A stretch of DNA of 64,000 nt, taken from an uncultured Clostridia bacterium. GTDB taxonomy: Bacteria > Bacillota > Clostridia > Christensenellales > Borkfalkiaceae. A program made the position numbers and the translations under genes. Shown one piece after another: positions 63,766-64,000 of this stretch; position 1 is the stretch's first letter, and each line of letters starts with the position of its first letter. The DNA is taken from assembly GCA_944342025.1 (NCBI GenBank), contig CALVMD010000003.1:1-64000 (forward strand), given 5' to 3'. The notes under the pieces are model-generated. The model saw only the letters and a list, made by a program, of their open reading frames with translations, searched no databases and was not told where the DNA came from.

Positions 63766-64000
63766 ATGAATGTTGATTACCGAACTTTGACGCAAGAAGA
63801 AATAGAAGGCGAACGGCGTAAGCAGCACCGAAAACTTATTTTTCCGAATATTTTCATTTTATTGGTTTCGCTGATTGCTGCGGCGACTTTGTTGTTCGGA
63901 TCGCTGTTCAGCGTGAATGTACATATCGACAGGGAGTTGGTCGTCTCTTTGGCGGAAATGTCTGAAAGCGGTTCAAGCAGTGATACTGACGGAGAAAACA
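63766..64000 (+). CDS. Membrane protein, cut by the window edge
   Basis: The visible 78 residues start MNVDYRTLTQEEIEGERRK and then have one hydrophobic helix (LIFPNIFILLVSLIAAATLLFG). A Ser/Asp-rich segment (ESGSSSDTDGEN) follows outside and runs to the edge. The family is not recognised. AAAGGCGGGTGAG precedes the ATG, and a perfect sigma-A promoter lies 34 bases upstream, so it should be well transcribed. The rest lies beyond the window. Confidence 0.75.
   Translation, partial: MNVDYRTLTQEEIEGERRKQHRKLIFPNIFILLVSLIAAATLLFGSLFSVNVHIDRELVVSLAEMSESGSSSDTDGEN

Overview
The window looks like a piece of a chromosome from an anaerobic, gut-type member of the Clostridia (Firmicutes). It encodes a type III glutamine synthetase, an LL-diaminopimelate aminotransferase, a phosphoketolase, a class III fructose-1,6-bisphosphatase, a group B-like [FeFe] hydrogenase, MutS2, PadR and MarR regulators and LplB/YtcP-type sugar permeases. 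Promoters are of the sigma-A type with TTGACA-17-TATAAT spacing, and Shine-Dalgarno sites are strong (GGAGG). A Christensenellales-like lineage would fit, but that is inference from gene content only.

Layout. 1-1950 is a decayed accessory stretch: a 139-base tandem repeat carrying GAAA-tetraloop hairpins, a frameshifted LytTR response regulator, and what looks like the remnant of a LacI-type effector domain. A tRNA-Val(GAC) follows on the minus strand. 2192-11091 carries a Ca2+-type P-type ATPase, phosphoketolase and FBPase III in divergent orientation (fructose-6-phosphate metabolism), and an MFS transporter coupled to a DUF1848 protein. 12077-15432 is a small glucuronide module (GH2 enzyme, EamA-type transporter, divergent AraC regulator). 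15626-22594 holds a CoA-disulfide reductase/rhodanese fusion, a YoaK-like membrane protein and a MarR-controlled heterodimeric ABC exporter.

22676-38779 is the most distinctive region. A divergent AraC regulator faces a run of eleven same-strand genes. These encode two sugar permeases, a solute-binding lipoprotein, a nucleoside hydrolase-fold enzyme, a secreted protein of unknown family, a GH43-like lipoprotein, an exported membrane-anchored sialidase-fold protein, a large anchored surface protein, a cytosolic sialidase-fold protein, a short FGGY-type kinase, an HpcH/HpaI-type aldolase and a ribokinase. It reads as an uncharacterised utilisation locus in which an external substrate is trimmed at the cell surface, imported, and broken down by hydrolysis, phosphorylation and aldol cleavage.

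38846-64000 is mostly housekeeping: a small membrane protein, GSIII behind a probable transcription attenuator, purA, the tightly packed dapF-pyrG-dapL set, malQ, the [FeFe] hydrogenase-like protein, a PadR/large membrane protein pair, a U32 peptidase-family protein, mutS2, a GNAT acetyltransferase, a NodB-fold protein, an M16 peptidase, two neighbouring base-repair glycosylases, tex, acpP and the start of a membrane protein cut by the window edge.
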